From Gammaproteobacteria bacterium (GTDB lineage: Bacteria; Pseudomonadota; Gammaproteobacteria; Pseudomonadales; Halieaceae), in NCBI GenBank assembly GCA_030427485.1, contig JAUICG010000028.1, positions 1 through 64,000 on the forward strand: 64,000 nucleotides of DNA, written 5' to 3'. Numbering within the stretch: the stretch's first letter is position 1; the number at the start of each line of letters is the position of its first letter. The position numbers and the translations under genes were made by a program. A model generated the notes under the pieces. That model was not told the origin of the DNA, did no database searches, and saw only the letters and a list, made by a program, of their open reading frames with translations. This document shows positions 51,739-60,502 of the stretch, piece by piece.

Positions 51739-52962
51739 ATGGGTACGGAACATGCCGTTATAGTCGGCGCCAGCCACGCCGCGGCGCAGTTGGGCGCGAG
51801 CCTGCGTCAGGGTGGCTGGCAGGGCAGGATTTCCATTGTCGGCGATGAAGCCATTCCGCCCTATCACCGGCCGCCGCTGTCGAAAGACTACCTGGCGGGT
51901 CAGAAGCACAGTGATGAATTGCTGATTCGCCCCGCCGCGTTCTACGAAAAGTCGGAGATCGATCTTGTGCTGGGCAGTCGTGTGACCGCGGTGGACCGGG
52001 AGCAAAAGTGCATTGTGCTGCACGATGGCGGCAATATCCCCTACAGCAAACTGGCGCTGACAACCGGCGCCACGGTGCGCAAGCTGACGCTGCCGGGTCA
52101 CGAACTCGACGGGGTGTTCTACCTGCGCGACCTGCGCGACGTGGATCGCATTCGCGGCTACACCGGGCCGGGCAAGTCGGCGGTCATTGTCGGCGGCGGT
52201 TACATCGGGCTGGAAACCGCGGCCTCGATGAGAAAGCTGGGTATGAATGTCACCGTGCTGGAGGCGCTGCCGCGCGTGCTGCAGCGGGTCACCGCGCCGG
52301 AGGTTTCTGCGTTTTACAGCCGCGTACACCGCGAAGAGGGTGTCACTATCATCACCGATGCCGCGGTAGAGTCACTGCAGGGCAGCTCGGGTGTGACGGC
52401 GGTGAAACTGGCGGATGGCACTGAACTGGACGCCGACCTCGTCGTTATCGGGGTGGGCGTGCTGCCGGCGACAGAGTTGGCCGAGGCCGCGGGACTGGCG
52501 GTCGACAACGGCATCGTGGTGGACGAGTTCGCGCGCACATCCGACCCGGATATCGTCGCCGCGGGGGACTGCACCAACCACCACAACCCGATATACGATC
52601 GCCACCTCCGCCTGGAATCGGTGCAGAACGCAACCGACCAGGCCAAGACCGCCGCCAATACCCTCTGCGGCAAGCTGGAGGCTTATCATGCGCTGCCCTG
52701 GTTCTGGTCGGACCAGTACGACCTCAAATTGCAGATCGCCGGCCTCTCACAGGGCTTTGATCGCGTCGTGCTGCGCGGCGCCACGGACAGCGGCAGGAGT
52801 TTTTCCGCGTTCTACTTCAGTGGCGACAGGCTCCTGGCGGTAGACGCGATCAACAGGCCGAAGGAATTTATGATGGTGCGCCGCGCCCTGAGCACGGGCT
52901 TATCGGCGGACGCTGAAAAATTGGCGGATGAAACCGTCGATATTCAGCAGGCTTTCTCATAG
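51739..52962 (+). CDS. NAD(P)H:ferredoxin reductase (rubredoxin/putidaredoxin reductase-like)
   Basis: A 407-residue flavoprotein: VIVGASHAAAQLGASLR (FAD), PPYHRPPLSKDYL, AVIVGGGYIGLETAASMRKL (NADH) and VAAGDCTNHHNP near the C-terminus. Passes electrons from NAD(P)H to a [2Fe-2S] ferredoxin, which is encoded 34 bp downstream. Together they would feed the two P450s in this window (inference). The ATG giving MGTEHAVIVG is preceded by GGGGGAG; a longer in-frame start lies in the leader. Confidence 0.92.
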   Translation: MGTEHAVIVGASHAAAQLGASLRQGGWQGRISIVGDEAIPPYHRPPLSKDYLAGQKHSDELLIRPAAFYEKSEIDLVLGSRVTAVDREQKCIVLHDGGNIPYSKLALTTGATVRKLTLPGHELDGVFYLRDLRDVDRIRGYTGPGKSAVIVGGGYIGLETAASMRKLGMNVTVLEALPRVLQRVTAPEVSAFYSRVHREEGVTIITDAAVESLQGSSGVTAVKLADGTELDADLVVIGVGVLPATELAEAAGLAVDNGIVVDEFARTSDPDIVAAGDCTNHHNPIYDRHLRLESVQNATDQAKTAANTLCGKLEAYHALPWFWSDQYDLKLQIAGLSQGFDRVVLRGATDSGRSFSAFYFSGDRLLAVDAINRPKEFMMVRRALSTGLSADAEKLADETVDIQQAFS

Positions 52963-52996
52963 AATCGTAATCTTTTTTTGCACAGGACAATCAGCT

Positions 52997-53317
52997 ATGC
53001 CGCTCGTAAAATTTATCAGCCACTCCGGCGAAGAAAATGAAGTACATGTAGCGCCGGGCACCACGGTGATGCACGCCGCTGTCGATAACGGAATCAGCGG
53101 TATCCTGGCGGACTGCGGCGGCGCCTGTAGTTGCGCCACTTGCCACTGCTTCGTGGACGAGGCGTGGCTGGCGAAGGTCGGCGAGCCCGACGAGGTCGAG
53201 GCGCAGATGCTGGACTTCGTGCTGGACCCCCAACCGAACAGTCGCCTGAGCTGCCAGATCAAGGTATCGGACGAACTCGACGGCCTGGTGGTCCTGCTGC
53301 CCGAAAGCCAGATCTGA
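52997..53317 (+). CDS. [2Fe-2S] ferredoxin (adrenodoxin/putidaredoxin-like)
   Basis: A 106-residue ferredoxin: KFISHSGEENEVHVAPG, the cluster loop DCGGACSCATCHCFVDE, and a final cysteine in SRLSCQIKVSDELDGLVV. Cluster-binding pattern CxxxxxCxxC...C matches putidaredoxin. Donor for P450 monooxygenation, reduced by the flavoprotein just upstream. The PQQ dehydrogenase gene starts 18 bp later. Confidence 0.94.
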   Translation: MPLVKFISHSGEENEVHVAPGTTVMHAAVDNGISGILADCGGACSCATCHCFVDEAWLAKVGEPDEVEAQMLDFVLDPQPNSRLSCQIKVSDELDGLVVLLPESQI

Positions 53318-53335
53318 GCGGGGTCGATAACGCCT

Positions 53336-55318
53336 ATGCGAGTGCCCCCTGCGTTTACGTCGAGCCGCATCACCAGTCAGTGCCAGCAGGTAGCGCTTTG
53401 CCTGCTGATGGCCGCTTCCCAGTTTGCGTTCTCCGCGACGCCGGGTACGCAGCACCTGCAACTGGGCGGCAAGTACTCGCCGCTGCAGCATATCAACCGG
53501 GACAACGTGGCGGACCTGGAACTGGCCTGGGAGTATCACACCGGCGAGGTGCCCCCGGCCGATACCGCCGGCTCGCTGATCGCATTCGAGGATCAACCCA
53601 GCCTTATTGAAGGGAACCTCGTGGTGTGCACCACCTCGCGCCGAATTGTCGCGCTGGATCCGCGCACGGGCGAGGAGCGGTGGGCATTTGACCCGAAGGG
53701 CAGGAAAGTCGGGATGCAAAAATGCCGCGGTATCGCCAGTTGGGTCGATCGCGAGGCGCCGCGCGCAGCCAGTTGCAGAACCCGGATATTTGTCGGTACC
53801 ACCGACAATCGCCTGGTGGCCATCGATGCGAAGAATGGCAAACCCTGCAGCGGTTTCGGCGAGGACGGCGCGGTGCAGATCGAGCCCAGCAAGCCGGAGA
53901 TCTTCGCCGGTGAGTTGTTGATATCGTCGCGCCCCGCCGTGGTGAACGACGTGGTAGTGGTGGGCTCCGCGGTGGCCGATAACCAGCGCGTGGATGCGCC
54001 GAGCGGACGCGTGCTCGCGTTCGACGCGCGCACCGGCGCGCAGCGCTGGGAATTCGATCCCCTGCCGCGCGACCCCGCCGACCCGGCGGCAAAGAGCTGG
54101 GAAAAAGGCACGGCTGAGGGCTTCGGCGGCGGCAACGTGTGGGCTGAAATGGCAGTCGATGATGCGCTGGACCTTGTCTACCTGCCGACCACCAGTCCCT
54201 CCGGCGACTTCTACGGCGGCGACCGTGTAGGGGACAATCACTACTCGACCTCTGTGGTGGCCCTGCGCGGGTCGACCGGTGAAGTCGTCTGGCATTTCCA
54301 GTTTGTCCATCACAATGTGTTCGATTACGACGTGCCGGCCCAGCCCATGCTGATCGATTACCCGCATGAGGGGCGCCTGGTGCCTGCGTTGGTGCAGAAC
54401 ACCAAGCAGGGGTTGATTTTCGTGTTCGACCGTGCCACCGGCGAGCCGCTGGTTCCCATCGTCGAGCGTCCGGTTCCCCAGGAGGGCAAAGTGGCGGGCG
54501 AGGTGCTGTCGCCGACGCAGCCCTTCCCCGAGGGCATGCCGACCCTGTCGCCCCAGAGCTTTTCACCCGAGGACGCCTGGGGATTTACCTTTATCGACGA
54601 GGGCATGTGCGAGGACATGATTGCCGAGTACAACTACGGCCCGATCTATACGCCGGTGAGCGAGAAGGGCACGATTTTCATGCCCTCGGCCGGGGGCGGT
54701 CCGAACTGGGGCGGCGGCGCCTACGATCCGCAGAGTCACATCATGGTGGTGCCGTCCAACCGCGTGCCGATGGTGCTGACGCTGCTGCCAGCGGAGAGTA
54801 CCAACGCGGGAGAGTTCCCGGCGACCGAGAGCCTGATGGCGATGACCTTCCCGCTGACGGGTTCTCCCTACCACTACCGGGTTGCGCCGCTGCTGTCACC
54901 GCTGGGCTCTCCGTGTTCCGAGCCGCCATGGGCAGCGCTCACCGCGGTGGACATGGCCAGGGGCGAAATCGTCTGGGAGGTCCCGCTGGGCAGCATCGAC
55001 AAAATGCTGCCGGTATCGCTCCCCTGGGATGTGGACATACCGCTGGGCACGCCGGGCGCGGGCGGACCGCTGGTGACTGCGGGGGGGCTGGTATTCATCG
55101 GCTATACGCTGGATGACAGGTTCCGGGCCTTTGACCTGTACACCGGTGAAGTCCTGTGGAAGGCCGACCTGCCGGCCGCCGGCACGGCGATACCGGTGAG
55201 CTACGAGGCGGGCGGCGAGCAGTACGTGGTGATTCCGGCGGGCGGGCACAGTATGTACCAGAGCACGCTGGGCGATTCCGTGGTGGCCTACAAACTCAAA
55301 CGCCGAGTTGCCGAATAA
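53336..55318 (+). CDS. PQQ-dependent dehydrogenase, periplasmic
   Basis: A 660-residue quinoprotein beta-propeller (membrane-type glucose/quinate dehydrogenase-like group without the N-terminal membrane helices). It has a signal peptide (hydrophobic VALCLLMAASQFAFSA), the propeller start YSPLQHINRDNVADLELAW and repeated W-motifs including VWHFQFVHHNVFDYDVPA. GPNWGGGAYDPQ and ENGGPGA-like TPGAGGPLVTAGG form the core. It oxidises an alcohol or polyol in the periplasm and passes electrons to the respiratory chain. Being at the ferredoxin operon end suggests an alcohol intermediate exported or external. Confidence 0.9.
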   Translation: MRVPPAFTSSRITSQCQQVALCLLMAASQFAFSATPGTQHLQLGGKYSPLQHINRDNVADLELAWEYHTGEVPPADTAGSLIAFEDQPSLIEGNLVVCTTSRRIVALDPRTGEERWAFDPKGRKVGMQKCRGIASWVDREAPRAASCRTRIFVGTTDNRLVAIDAKNGKPCSGFGEDGAVQIEPSKPEIFAGELLISSRPAVVNDVVVVGSAVADNQRVDAPSGRVLAFDARTGAQRWEFDPLPRDPADPAAKSWEKGTAEGFGGGNVWAEMAVDDALDLVYLPTTSPSGDFYGGDRVGDNHYSTSVVALRGSTGEVVWHFQFVHHNVFDYDVPAQPMLIDYPHEGRLVPALVQNTKQGLIFVFDRATGEPLVPIVERPVPQEGKVAGEVLSPTQPFPEGMPTLSPQSFSPEDAWGFTFIDEGMCEDMIAEYNYGPIYTPVSEKGTIFMPSAGGGPNWGGGAYDPQSHIMVVPSNRVPMVLTLLPAESTNAGEFPATESLMAMTFPLTGSPYHYRVAPLLSPLGSPCSEPPWAALTAVDMARGEIVWEVPLGSIDKMLPVSLPWDVDIPLGTPGAGGPLVTAGGLVFIGYTLDDRFRAFDLYTGEVLWKADLPAAGTAIPVSYEAGGEQYVVIPAGGHSMYQSTLGDSVVAYKLKRRVAE

Positions 55319-55348
55319 TCTCACGCCGTCGGCAGAGGAGAGACTACT

Positions 55349-55588
55349 ATGCTGGGAATGGGCGAGGGCAGTTGTCCTTACAAGTTCAATACCGATCCGG
55401 CCACGTTCAAGGTCGGAGACACCGTCAGCTACCGCGTGCCGTCGCTGGGAGATTTCCCTTTCGCGGCGGAGATCAAGGCGGTGTACGACGATTACATCGA
55501 AATCAGTGACTATGGCGAACCGGAAAAACGCCTGCGTGCGACACGCGAAATGAACCCCGTCGTGGCGGACGCTGACGCGCTGGGCTGA
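55349..55588 (+). CDS. Small SH3-like hypothetical protein
   Basis: A 79-residue protein following the PQQ dehydrogenase with an AGGAG site before the ATG. The pattern FKVGDTVSYRVPSLGDFPF, AEIKAVYDDYIEIS, LRATREMNP looks like a single SH3/Tudor-type beta barrel. A lone Cys sits near the N-terminus. No function known; possible adaptor or assembly factor for the neighbouring dehydrogenase (inference). Confidence 0.6.
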   Translation: MLGMGEGSCPYKFNTDPATFKVGDTVSYRVPSLGDFPFAAEIKAVYDDYIEISDYGEPEKRLRATREMNPVVADADALG

Positions 55589-55838
55589 CCAGGGCCGATA
55601 CCGTGTGATCGCGCCCGGTCACCGCTTCCCTCCACTCCATAGCCCGCCCTGGCGGTAGACTGCGACGCTCAGTGCGACCCGCAGCGCGGCTACCCTATCG
55701 TTTGGTTCTTTCTGGTATATTTGCCGGACATCCGGGACACGCTGGCAGGCCATGCCATCGATCCGTTCCGCCAGTGTCCTGATGACGCTTCTCGTGCAGT
55801 GTGAATGCGGCTGCCACGATGCCTGGAGACTACAGTAA

Positions 55839-57194
55839 ATGACCAACAGCACTGAACCGTGCTCGCTTATCATTGACGATGATTCACCGCATACGGCTGT
55901 TCTGCAGTCGCTGTTGGAAAGCCGGGAGCTGGCTCCGCTTGTCTGCAGGTCGCTGGAGGCTGCAAGGGAGGTGCTGGGGCAGCGCTCCCGCGATGTCGCG
56001 GTGGCATTTCTCGCGCTCGATCTTCCGGACGGCGAAGGTCTCGAGTTGCTTGGGGACTCCTCGCCATTCAGTGAAGATACGGACGTCGCCCTGATGCATG
56101 ACGTTGACGACCCGCTGCGCGCCAGGAGGGGCATAGCGCGCCAGGCCAACTACTTTTTTTGCAAGCCGCTGGACGAGACTTTTGTCGGAGAACTGCTGGA
56201 TGACATCCGGCAGGAGTGGACGGCGCAATCTGAACTGCAGGGAGAGCGTACCAGTTGTGCAGTGGATCAGTTCGGACTGATGAGGGGTAGCTCCGCACCG
56301 ATGAGAAAGCTGTATCGGGTTATCCGCAAGGTTGCTGCCACGGACGCGACTGTCCTGTTGGTTGGGGAGAGCGGCACCGGCAAGGAACTCGCCGCGCAAA
56401 CACTACACCAGATGTCGGGATTGAGCGGGCCCTTCGTAGCGATGAATTGCGGCGCCATATCGGCAGAGCTTGCCGAGAGCGAGTTGTTTGGACATGAGAA
56501 AGGCAGCTTCAGCGGCGCTGACAAGCAGCATGCCGGATTTTTCGAGCGGGCGGAGGGCGGTACCCTGCTGCTGGACGAGATTGGGGAAATGTCCCTTGAT
56601 TTGCAGGTCAAACTGTTGCGTGTTCTGGAAACCAGGAAGTTTCGGCGGGTGGGCGGAACGAAAGATATAGCGATGAATGTCAGGTTTGTCTCGGCGACCA
56701 ACCGGGATCCGGAAATAGCCATTCAGAACGGATTGCTCCGGGAGGACCTCTACTTTCGCATCGCGCAGTTTGTACTGAAAATGCCCCCTCTCAGGGACAG
56801 GGGAAGCGATATTCAGGGCCTTGCCCAGTACCTGCTCAATGAGCTCAATGAAGTCAACGGTACCGCAAAGTATTTCTCCGATGAATCACAGAGAGCGATC
56901 CTCGATTATCCCTGGCCGGGTAATGTCCGCGAGCTCAAAAGCGCTATAGAGCGAGCGTACATAATGGCGGATCAGCAGTTGCAGAACGAGCATTTTCCGG
57001 AGGGCCAGATTGACCTGGCTGAGGCGGGTGATTATCTGCGTGTATCGGTGGGAGCATCGCTGGAGCACACCGAGAAAAAACAGATCATGGCGACGCTGGA
57101 GTCATTTGACGGTGACAAGAAGGCGGCGGCGGACAGTCTGGGGATTTCCCTGAAAACACTCTATAACCGACTCAACGACTACGAGTCTCCCTGA
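55839..57194 (+). CDS. Sigma-54-dependent response regulator (NtrC-type)
   Basis: A 451-residue activator. Receiver: acidic cluster IIDDD (13-15), phosphoacceptor D61 in LALDLPDGEG and K109 in FFCKPL. AAA+: Walker A GESGTGKE (176-183), the sigma-54 contact loop as GSFSGA (222-227) instead of GAFTGA, Walker B GGTLLLDEIGE, and SATNRDPE. The C-terminal HTH (KKAAADSLGISLKTLYNRL) is Fis-like. No sensor kinase gene is adjacent. Probably controls the stress genes that follow, where sigma-54 promoters occur. Confidence 0.94.
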   Translation: MTNSTEPCSLIIDDDSPHTAVLQSLLESRELAPLVCRSLEAAREVLGQRSRDVAVAFLALDLPDGEGLELLGDSSPFSEDTDVALMHDVDDPLRARRGIARQANYFFCKPLDETFVGELLDDIRQEWTAQSELQGERTSCAVDQFGLMRGSSAPMRKLYRVIRKVAATDATVLLVGESGTGKELAAQTLHQMSGLSGPFVAMNCGAISAELAESELFGHEKGSFSGADKQHAGFFERAEGGTLLLDEIGEMSLDLQVKLLRVLETRKFRRVGGTKDIAMNVRFVSATNRDPEIAIQNGLLREDLYFRIAQFVLKMPPLRDRGSDIQGLAQYLLNELNEVNGTAKYFSDESQRAILDYPWPGNVRELKSAIERAYIMADQQLQNEHFPEGQIDLAEAGDYLRVSVGASLEHTEKKQIMATLESFDGDKKAAADSLGISLKTLYNRLNDYESP

Positions 57195-57223
57195 CACTCA
57201 CTCAGGCGATGATCCGGGTGGCG

Positions 57224-57604
57224 TCACAAAGTCCCGGGAGCAATTGCGGGATCGGCCGTCGCGTCCTGGTTTGATCCCCGGCGCCGCATTATGGCTTCGC
57301 CGCGATGGGTGAGTACAAAGCCGTTTTTCGATTTGTTGAATACCATCGCAGCCCAGGGCATCAGAATCGACATCCTCCTGTTTACCTTGATACTGGCAAA
57401 GCGAACGATGCCGGAAGCGGGATCGACCATGATGTTCTCGATTGCGCCCTCCTGTTTGCCGGAAGGCGCATACACGTACTTGTGGACAAGATCTGTCAGA
57501 GATATCACATCGTTCACGAAAACTGCTCCAGGCCCCGGCAAGTTGGCTTGGCTGTAGTCATGCATGATCCATACCAGCAGATAGCCCGCATCCCGCACTC
57601 GCAT
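57224..57604 (-). CDS. PRC-barrel domain protein
   Basis: A 126-residue protein with a PRC-barrel-like core: YVYAPSGKQEGAIENIMVDPASG, FASIKVNRRMSILMPWAAM. PRC-barrels act in RNA processing (RimM) or as membrane/photosynthesis adaptors. The function here is unknown. The start is uncertain: the first ATG or the ATG 13 codons later (MHDYSQAN); neither has a clear ribosome site. It is divergent from the sigma-54 promoter at 57749 and convergent with the activator gene. Confidence 0.65.
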   Translation of the reverse strand: MRVRDAGYLLVWIMHDYSQANLPGPGAVFVNDVISLTDLVHKYVYAPSGKQEGAIENIMVDPASGIVRFASIKVNRRMSILMPWAAMVFNKSKNGFVLTHRGEAIMRRRGSNQDATADPAIAPGTL

Positions 57605-57628
57605 TTGCAGTCACAGCCTGCGGATTTT

Positions 57629-57669
57629 GTAATTGTTGCATTCGCGCTGGTCAGATTTGCAATATTTAC
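57629..57669. promoter_or_regulatory. Candidate activator-binding inverted repeat
   Basis: GTAATTGTTGCA (57629-57640) and TGCAATATTTAC (57658-57669) are inverted repeats matching at 10 of 12 positions, with 29 bp from start to start. They lie 80-120 bp before the -24/-12 promoter, the usual distance for enhancer-binding protein sites. They may also control the divergent PRC-barrel gene. Confidence 0.4.
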
Positions 57670-57748
57670 CGCGCTGGCGGATATCTGCGGGCCGCATTTT
57701 CATGCGCGGCAGTACCCGACATTGCCTCTGTGCCGCCGAATTCGCTAT

Positions 57749-57764
57749 TGGCACGGTTTTCGCT
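57749..57764 (+). promoter_or_regulatory. Sigma-54 (-24/-12) promoter upstream of coiled-coil gene
   Basis: TGGCACGGTTTTCGCT has the invariant GG and GC exactly 10 bp apart, and its -24 block is a perfect match to the consensus TGGCACG; the -12 block is TCGC rather than TTGC. It lies 94 bp before the coiled-coil gene's start codon, with the sigma-54 activator gene 0.6 kb upstream. Confidence 0.7.
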
Positions 57765-57857
57765 TCAGGAGATGGACAGGAACTGGACAGGACCCCGTTT
57801 CGTCGCGGTGTGCCGGACAGCTCCTGAATTATCGCAGACCTTAGAGGAGAAAACCGT

Positions 57858-58121
57858 ATGTCAATGTTTGACGCGATCAGCAAAACGATAGAAACGAAGA
57901 TTGATGAACTCAGCGAGCAGGTGGAAGCCGAGCAGGCCGAAGCCGATCGAAAAATGGCCGAAGCCGAGAGTGATAAAGCCAGGGCAAACCTTCAGGCCGA
58001 AGTCAAAGCCAATGTTGAAACGCTGAAAGGCAAGATCGACGACGCCAGGCGCGATCTGGAGGATGCCAGAAACGCGGGTGAGGAGCACCTCAAAGAAATG
58101 TATGAAAGGCTCGTAGGGTAA
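57858..58121 (+). CDS. Small coiled-coil protein
   Basis: An 87-residue, strongly charged helical protein: ETKIDELSEQVEAEQAEADR and KGKIDDARRDLEDARNAGEE form long heptad-like stretches, with almost no hydrophobic core outside heptad positions. Perhaps a stress or envelope scaffold; no known family is recognised. Preceded by a good AGAGGAG site and the sigma-54 promoter at 57749, and followed at 54 bp by the DUF2254 gene, so probably one operon. Confidence 0.72.
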   Translation: MSMFDAISKTIETKIDELSEQVEAEQAEADRKMAEAESDKARANLQAEVKANVETLKGKIDDARRDLEDARNAGEEHLKEMYERLVG

Positions 58122-58175
58122 CAGGATCGCTCCGGGGTTTGCCGTCCCGGCGGACAACCAACATCGGGGTCTCCC

Positions 58176-59507
58176 ATGAAGCAGAGACTACTGCTCCTGC
58201 AAGAGCAACTACAGACAAGTATCTGGTTTATTCCTGCCCTGTTCTGTCTGGCGGGCATCGGTATGGCGATAACGATTCTCGCCTGGGATCGAGAGCTCAC
58301 CGGGTTGCTGCCATGGCTTGCGTCCCTTGCGATGCCGGTGGCCTCAGCACGGCATATACTCGGCGTCATCACCGGGTCCCTGTTGAGTATCGGCGGCGTG
58401 GTCTTTTCCGTCACCATGGTCGCGCTGACCCTGACATCCGGCCAGTACGGTCCCAAGGTGCTCAGGCAGTTCCTCGGCGACAGGGACAGCAAGGTGTGCC
58501 TGGGACTCTTTATCGGAACCAGTCTCTATTGCCTGGTCACATTGGCAGGCTACCAGGATGGCGACGAGCCGGGCGTTACCGTAGCGGTGGCGCTGTTGCT
58601 GACTGTCACGGCATTGGCCAGCTTCGTCCACTTCATTCATCGTTCGGCGACGGATCTGCAGGCTGACCAGATCATCGGGCGGATAGGCGGTGATCTATGT
58701 TCTACACTGGCGCAGCTGTCTGATGGGAGACACTTGCGTACGCGCAGTGAAGACTGTCGCCGCTGGCGGCGCCGGGCCCGTGGCATACGCCCTCTGCACC
58801 TGGCCGCGCGGGAAAGCGGATACATCCAGGGGATTGACTACCCGGAACTGGTCACCTGGTGCGAAGCGCACGGGTGTGCAGGTCTGGTACTGGTGCGCGC
58901 GGGAGACTTTGTGGCGCGGGGAACCGGTCTCATCAAGCTGTACCCGCGCGAGACGGGGCAGGTTGATCCCCCTCTGGAAGAGTTGATGCGCTCGGTCCAG
59001 ACTGGCCCGTTGAGAACACCGGTCCAGGACCCGGAATACGCGATTACCCAATTGAACCAGCTCGCAGCAAGAGCGCTTTCCCCCGGTATCAATGACCCGG
59101 GGACTGCAATCACCTGTATTGACTGGTTTAGCCTGGCCGTCGCGGAGATCATCGACCGCGATTTCCCCGGCAAGGTGTTCCTGTCCGCGCGGGGTGAGCC
59201 GGTACTATTGGCACGCTTCACTGACTTCCCGGGAATCCTGAAAGCGTTTTATGCACCCGCCAGGCAGTTTGCGAGGGAGAATGTACCGGTACTCATCGCC
59301 CTGCTGGAATCACTGATTCGCCTGGCGGAACTGACAACGCGCGCTGACAGGTTGCGCGTGCTGGCGAGCCACGGGCGGCAGATTCGGGCGGCGCTTGACA
59401 GCGAGAATCATCTTGACGTTGACCTCAATGGCGTCAGGCGGCGCTTGGGCAAACTGCAGTCCGTCACGGGCCGCCGCAATGTGGAGGGTGCAGGCTACAA
59501 CGGTTGA
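58176..59507 (+). CDS. DUF2254 membrane protein
   Basis: A 443-residue inner-membrane protein. At least three or four N-terminal transmembrane helices are seen (IWFIPALFCLAGIGMAITIL, ILGVITGSLLSIGGVVFSV, FIGTSLYCLVTLAGY, VAVALLLTVTALASFVHFI), followed by a long cytosolic domain with INDPGTAITCIDWF. That INDPGTA motif is a DUF2254 signature. Function unknown; often near stress genes. Probably co-transcribed with the coiled-coil gene. Confidence 0.85.
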   Translation: MKQRLLLLQEQLQTSIWFIPALFCLAGIGMAITILAWDRELTGLLPWLASLAMPVASARHILGVITGSLLSIGGVVFSVTMVALTLTSGQYGPKVLRQFLGDRDSKVCLGLFIGTSLYCLVTLAGYQDGDEPGVTVAVALLLTVTALASFVHFIHRSATDLQADQIIGRIGGDLCSTLAQLSDGRHLRTRSEDCRRWRRRARGIRPLHLAARESGYIQGIDYPELVTWCEAHGCAGLVLVRAGDFVARGTGLIKLYPRETGQVDPPLEELMRSVQTGPLRTPVQDPEYAITQLNQLAARALSPGINDPGTAITCIDWFSLAVAEIIDRDFPGKVFLSARGEPVLLARFTDFPGILKAFYAPARQFARENVPVLIALLESLIRLAELTTRADRLRVLASHGRQIRAALDSENHLDVDLNGVRRRLGKLQSVTGRRNVEGAGYNG

Positions 59508-59520
59508 TCTGTAGTGCGAA

Positions 59521-59691
59521 CTACTTCGGGCCCGCCAGGTACCAGACTATCAGGCCGATAACCGGCAACAGTATTATCAGCAGTGTCCACAATATCTTCT
59601 CCGGGACGCGCGCCCCTGATCCCAGTACCTTGATGATCGCCCAGATATCAAGTACCAGAACGATCAAACCGAGTGCTCCGCCAAATTCCAT
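59521..59691 (-). CDS. PLDc_N-type small membrane protein
   Basis: A 57-residue protein with two hydrophobic helices (GALGLIVLVLDIWAIIKVL and ILWTLLIILLPVIGLIVWYL) joined by a short basic turn, and ending AGPK: the phospholipase D N-terminal domain alone. Such micro-proteins occur in envelope stress. I start it at the ATG giving MEFGGALG, preceded by AGGAG; an ATG 17 codons earlier lacks a site. Stop lies 13 bp from the DUF2254 stop on the other strand. Confidence 0.75.
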   Translation of the reverse strand: MEFGGALGLIVLVLDIWAIIKVLGSGARVPEKILWTLLIILLPVIGLIVWYLAGPK

Positions 59692-59780
59692 CAGAATCTC
59701 CTGTTGTGCAAGGCCGAATGCCAGGTGTCCGTGGGTAGACACAGCGGAGACAAGTTCGCAACAAGCCTGACTTTTTCTGT

Positions 59781-59796
59781 CGGCATGAAAATTGCC
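59781..59796 (+). promoter_or_regulatory. Sigma-54 (-24/-12) promoter upstream of sodB
   Basis: CGGCATGAAAATTGCC has GG and GC exactly 10 bp apart and a perfect TTGC -12 block. The -24 block (CGGCATG) matches TGGCACG at five of seven positions. It lies about 100 bp before the SodB start codon. Confidence 0.55.
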
Positions 59797-59893
59797 TGCT
59801 TAATCCCCAGGTGAAGTCGATACCGCCGGCAGCAGCGGGTATCGTCCAGTATAGCTGCTCAACGACATTTTGATGTTACAGGAGGATCGAAAA

Positions 59894-60475
59894 ATGATTG
59901 AACTGCCCCCGCTACCTTACGCTAAAGACGCCCTGGCGCCTCATATCTCGCGTGAAACGCTGGAGTACCACTACGGTAAACACCACCAGGGTTATGTGAA
60001 CAAGGTGAACAAGGGCATTGATGGCACCGAATTCGAGGGCAAGCCGCTTGAGGCGATTGTCAAAGGCGCCAGTGGTGCGCTATTCAACAGTGCAGCGCAG
60101 GTCTGGAACCACAGCTTTTATTGGCAGTCTCTCAGCCCTGACGGTGGCGGCGCGCCAGGCGGCGGTATCGCTGTGGCGATCGATGCCTCCTTCGGATCGT
60201 TCGACACGTTCAGGAAGCAATTTACGGAATCCGCGACAGGCAATTTCGGCTCGGGCTGGACCTGGCTGGTGAAGACGCGGGATGGCGGACTCGAGGTCGT
60301 TAATACCGGCAATGCCGGGACGCCGTTGACAGATACCGGGCTCACGCCGCTGCTGACCGTCGACGTCTGGGAGCATGCCTACTACATCGATTATCGCAAC
60401 AAGCGTGCCGCGTACCTGGATGCCTTCTGGGCCCTGGTAAACTGGGATTTCGCTAACGAAAATCTCAGTCGATGA
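59894..60475 (+). CDS. sodB: Superoxide dismutase, Fe/Mn family
   Basis: A 193-residue cytosolic superoxide dismutase, converting superoxide to hydrogen peroxide and oxygen. The metal ligands appear in YHYGKHHQGYVNKVN (His), AAQVWNHSFYWQSL (His) and VDVWEHAYYIDYRN (Asp and His). The QVWNHSFYW plus FGSGWTWLV pattern fits the FeSOD (SodB) group. Preceded by an AGGAGGA site. Possible sigma-54 control suggests coupling to the nearby activator. Confidence 0.94.
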   Translation: MIELPPLPYAKDALAPHISRETLEYHYGKHHQGYVNKVNKGIDGTEFEGKPLEAIVKGASGALFNSAAQVWNHSFYWQSLSPDGGGAPGGGIAVAIDASFGSFDTFRKQFTESATGNFGSGWTWLVKTRDGGLEVVNTGNAGTPLTDTGLTPLLTVDVWEHAYYIDYRNKRAAYLDAFWALVNWDFANENLSR

Positions 60476-60502
60476 TCAGTCAATGTTGAATCACCGCTTG
60501 CG

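Noticed and set aside
59707..59723. Minus-strand sigma-54-like site before the PLDc_N gene
   Set aside because: GG and GC are 11 bp apart instead of 10, and the site would leave only about 5 bases before the coding start.
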